The translations under genes and the position numbers were made by a program. DNA of 64,000 nucleotides from Dyadobacter sp. 50-39. GTDB lineage: Bacteria; Bacteroidota; Bacteroidia; Cytophagales; Spirosomataceae. The stretch is taken from assembly GCA_001898145.1 (NCBI GenBank), contig MKSR01000047.1:434001-498000 (forward strand), in the 5' to 3' direction. The first letter of the stretch is position 1. Each line of letters begins with the position of its first letter. Under the pieces are notes generated by a model. That model was not told the origin of the DNA. It ran no database searches and saw nothing but the letters and a program-made list of their open reading frames with translations. Shown here piece by piece: positions 62,817 to 64,000 of this stretch.

Positions 62817-62852
62817 AGGATCAGGCAAAGCTACCGCATTTACAAGAAGCAA

Positions 62853-63761
62853 TTAATACTCTTCGCTGATTAATTCGTGATTAAGCCTCGCGCCTGCGAC
62901 GGTCCCTGCGGCCATGGCACCAGTTAACCCCCTGAATGCGCCGCTGTTGTCCCCTGCTGCGTAAATCCCTGCCATGGTCGTTTTTTGCGCCTCATCTACT
63001 TTAATGAAACCCTGGGGATTGAGCTCGCAGCCAAATTCCTGGGGTAGTAAGCAATGCTGAACGAAGGCAGGCCGATGGTAGAGCGCAGTAATTTCGCGCG
63101 CGGTGCCGTCGGTCAGGTGAAGCATTTTAAGATAGCCGTTTTCGTGATCCAGCCGCGCTATGGGAGTTTCGACGATTTCTGCGCCGAATGCGAGCATCTT
63201 CTCGCGCGCCGCCTGGTCAAATTCCGCCGAACCATTGGTGTATAAGGTTAGGTCAGCAGTCCAGTTGCGGATCATTTTCAGGTATTCCAGTGCCATTTCA
63301 CCGTTTATGAGCACGCCTGTGCGGGCCTCGCTGTATTCGTAGCCGTGACAATAGGGGCAGTGTATGGCGCTAATGCCCCAGCATTGAGAGAAACCTGCGA
63401 TTTCCGGCATGATATCCCTGATGCCAGTAGTGAAAATCAGTTTTTTTGCCTCTAAGTTCTGTCCTTCCTCGGTCATGACGGTAAATGCGCCATCTTTGCC
63501 CATCACTTTTATGACAAGCCCCGCGTGCATATGAACGGTCGGGTAAGCGAATACCTGCTCGCGTGCGAGTGCGGAAATTTCGGCTGGCGTTTTGCCGTCG
63601 TGGGTAATGAGGTTGTGCGAATGCGGCGTTTGGCGGTTGCAAGGTTTGCCGCTATCAATAACCACTACCTGGCGCCGGGCGCGGCCCAATGTCATCGCCG
63701 CCGACAAGCCGGCGTAGCTGCCGCCGATGATGGCGACGTCGAATTTGTACGGTTTCTGCAT
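62853..63761 (-). CDS. FAD/NAD(P) oxidoreductase of the thioredoxin reductase type
   Basis: The 302-residue flavoenzyme has the FAD-binding AIIGGSYAGLSAAMTLGRARR, the redox-active CPYCHGYEY (CxxC) and an AAGDNSGAF FAD site at the C-terminus. These are thioredoxin-reductase-like features. The second nucleotide-binding region is GVLINGEMALEYLKMIRNW, which lacks the usual GGG pattern, so NADPH may bind differently or not at all. I chose the ATG at 63761: the frame stays open another 35 codons, but that part covers an operator-like palindrome (63787-63809). The substrate is unknown. Confidence 0.88.
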   Translation of the reverse strand: MQKPYKFDVAIIGGSYAGLSAAMTLGRARRQVVVIDSGKPCNRQTPHSHNLITHDGKTPAEISALAREQVFAYPTVHMHAGLVIKVMGKDGAFTVMTEEGQNLEAKKLIFTTGIRDIMPEIAGFSQCWGISAIHCPYCHGYEYSEARTGVLINGEMALEYLKMIRNWTADLTLYTNGSAEFDQAAREKMLAFGAEIVETPIARLDHENGYLKMLHLTDGTAREITALYHRPAFVQHCLLPQEFGCELNPQGFIKVDEAQKTTMAGIYAAGDNSGAFRGLTGAMAAGTVAGARLNHELISEEY

Positions 63762-63786
63762 TTTGTGAAAATAGGTTGGTTGGTTA

Positions 63787-63809
63787 TTTATGCAACAATG
63801 TTGCATAAA
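63787..63809. promoter_or_regulatory. 23-bp palindrome upstream of the FAD oxidoreductase gene
   Basis: TTTATGCAAC (63787-63796) and GTTGCATAAA (63800-63809) are exact complements with a 3-base centre. The site lies 26-48 bases upstream of the gene start, where the promoter should be. This is the size of a dimeric regulator operator (MarR, TetR and similar classes). The regulator is not in the window. Confidence 0.65.
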
Positions 63810-63870
63810 AACTTGTTTCAGGCAAAGCGCAATTTTTTTCTTCAAATGGTTACTTCTGCCATGCAAAGAA

Positions 63871-63900
63871 AAAAAGACGCCCCCCTCGGAGCGTCTTTTC
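63871..63900 (-). terminator. Rho-independent terminator of the right-edge gene
   Basis: AAAAGACGC pairs with GCGTCTTTT around a 10-base loop. On the minus strand it follows the partial gene at the right edge by 23 bases and ends in a T-run. Confidence 0.8.
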
Positions 63901-63922
63901 GCCTAAAATCAACAACATACCA

Positions 63923-64000
63923 TCAAATGCCATTCAGCTCGGCTTCGGTGAATGCTTTCTCACGGCCGGTGAGCTTGGTGCGAACTTTGGTCACTTCCTC
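63923..64000 (-). CDS. Partial gene, C-terminal 25 residues only
   Basis: An open frame from the right edge ends with TGA at 63923-63925. The visible residues (ending KAFTEAELNGI) are too few to identify the family. A terminator follows at 63900-63871, which supports a real gene end. The 5' part lies outside the window. Confidence 0.6.
   Translation of the reverse strand, partial: EEVTKVRTKLTGREKAFTEAELNGI

Noticed and set aside
1-64000. tRNA or rRNA genes, or riboswitches
   Set aside because: No cloverleaf arms, rRNA segments or known riboswitch cores were recognised by eye. A covariance search would be decisive.

Overview
The window reads as about 64 kb of chromosome from a Bacteroidota bacterium of the Cytophagales, most like Dyadobacter or a close relative (Spirosomataceae). 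The genus is inference. What points there is: an ECF sigma/FecR/SusC/SusD locus, C-terminal sorting domains of the type IX secretion system (T9SS), hybrid sensor kinases with reg_prop propellers, a YtxJ-type bacilliredoxin, TAnnTTTG promoter -7 elements, almost no Shine-Dalgarno sequences, and moderate GC content. I saw no tRNA, rRNA, CRISPR array, insertion sequence or prophage.

Layout. 1-5776: the start of an outer-membrane TonB-dependent receptor (runs off the left edge) and a divergent hybrid sensor kinase. 5876-9638: a small hypothetical protein, YtxJ, a DegP-like protease without a signal peptide and a T9SS-secreted SGNH esterase, with a 44-bp perfect palindrome between the last two. 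9878-13670: a DUF2958 protein, then a five-gene run (ring-cleaving dioxygenase, carboxylesterase, pirin, pseudo-receiver, Crp/Fnr regulator) resembling quinone/catechol-stress modules. 13813-16514: small stress and housekeeping genes (DUF2383 protein, lipoprotein, CinA C-terminal domain, a frameshifted cupin, a membrane protein). 16854-27515: ECF sigma, FecR anti-sigma, SusC with an STN signalling domain, SusD, a small lipoprotein and a large VCBS/ASPIC lipoprotein, with no glycoside hydrolase beside them. 27570-31214: DNA ligase D and a DUF72 protein. 31331-35154: a hypothetical protein, then a tight operon of a cyclic-nucleotide-domain histidine kinase, a receiver/thioredoxin-like/thioredoxin-reductase-like fusion and a UBP-type zinc-finger protein. 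35173-37648: AraC regulator, SDR oxidoreductase and a YceI lipoprotein. 37838-41477: response regulator, NtrC-type regulator, HAMP kinase, lipoprotein. 41640-48869: a leucine-rich T9SS protein, a T9SS metallophosphatase coupled to a di-haem peroxidase, and an AraC regulator. 48875-56320: DUF983, then a five-gene signalling operon on the minus strand (REC-PAS kinase, triple-receiver CHASE3 kinase, receiver, CheR, CheB) with no chemoreceptor. 56321-60871: a 20-bp tandem array followed by glgX and treZ. 60858-64000: lipoprotein, THUMP RNA methyltransferase, FAD oxidoreductase with an upstream palindrome, and the end of an unidentified gene.

The window is rich in signal transduction (six histidine kinases, three free-standing receiver or NtrC-type regulators, one pseudo-receiver, two AraC proteins, one Crp, one ECF sigma) and in envelope or secreted proteins. 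The most unusual candidate system is the redox-signalling operon at 31788-35154. The most unusual non-coding signals are the 20-bp-periodic array at 56425-56564, the GAATGAKT repeat clusters at 11313-11369 and 30276-30465, and the palindromes at 7591-7634 and 63787-63809.
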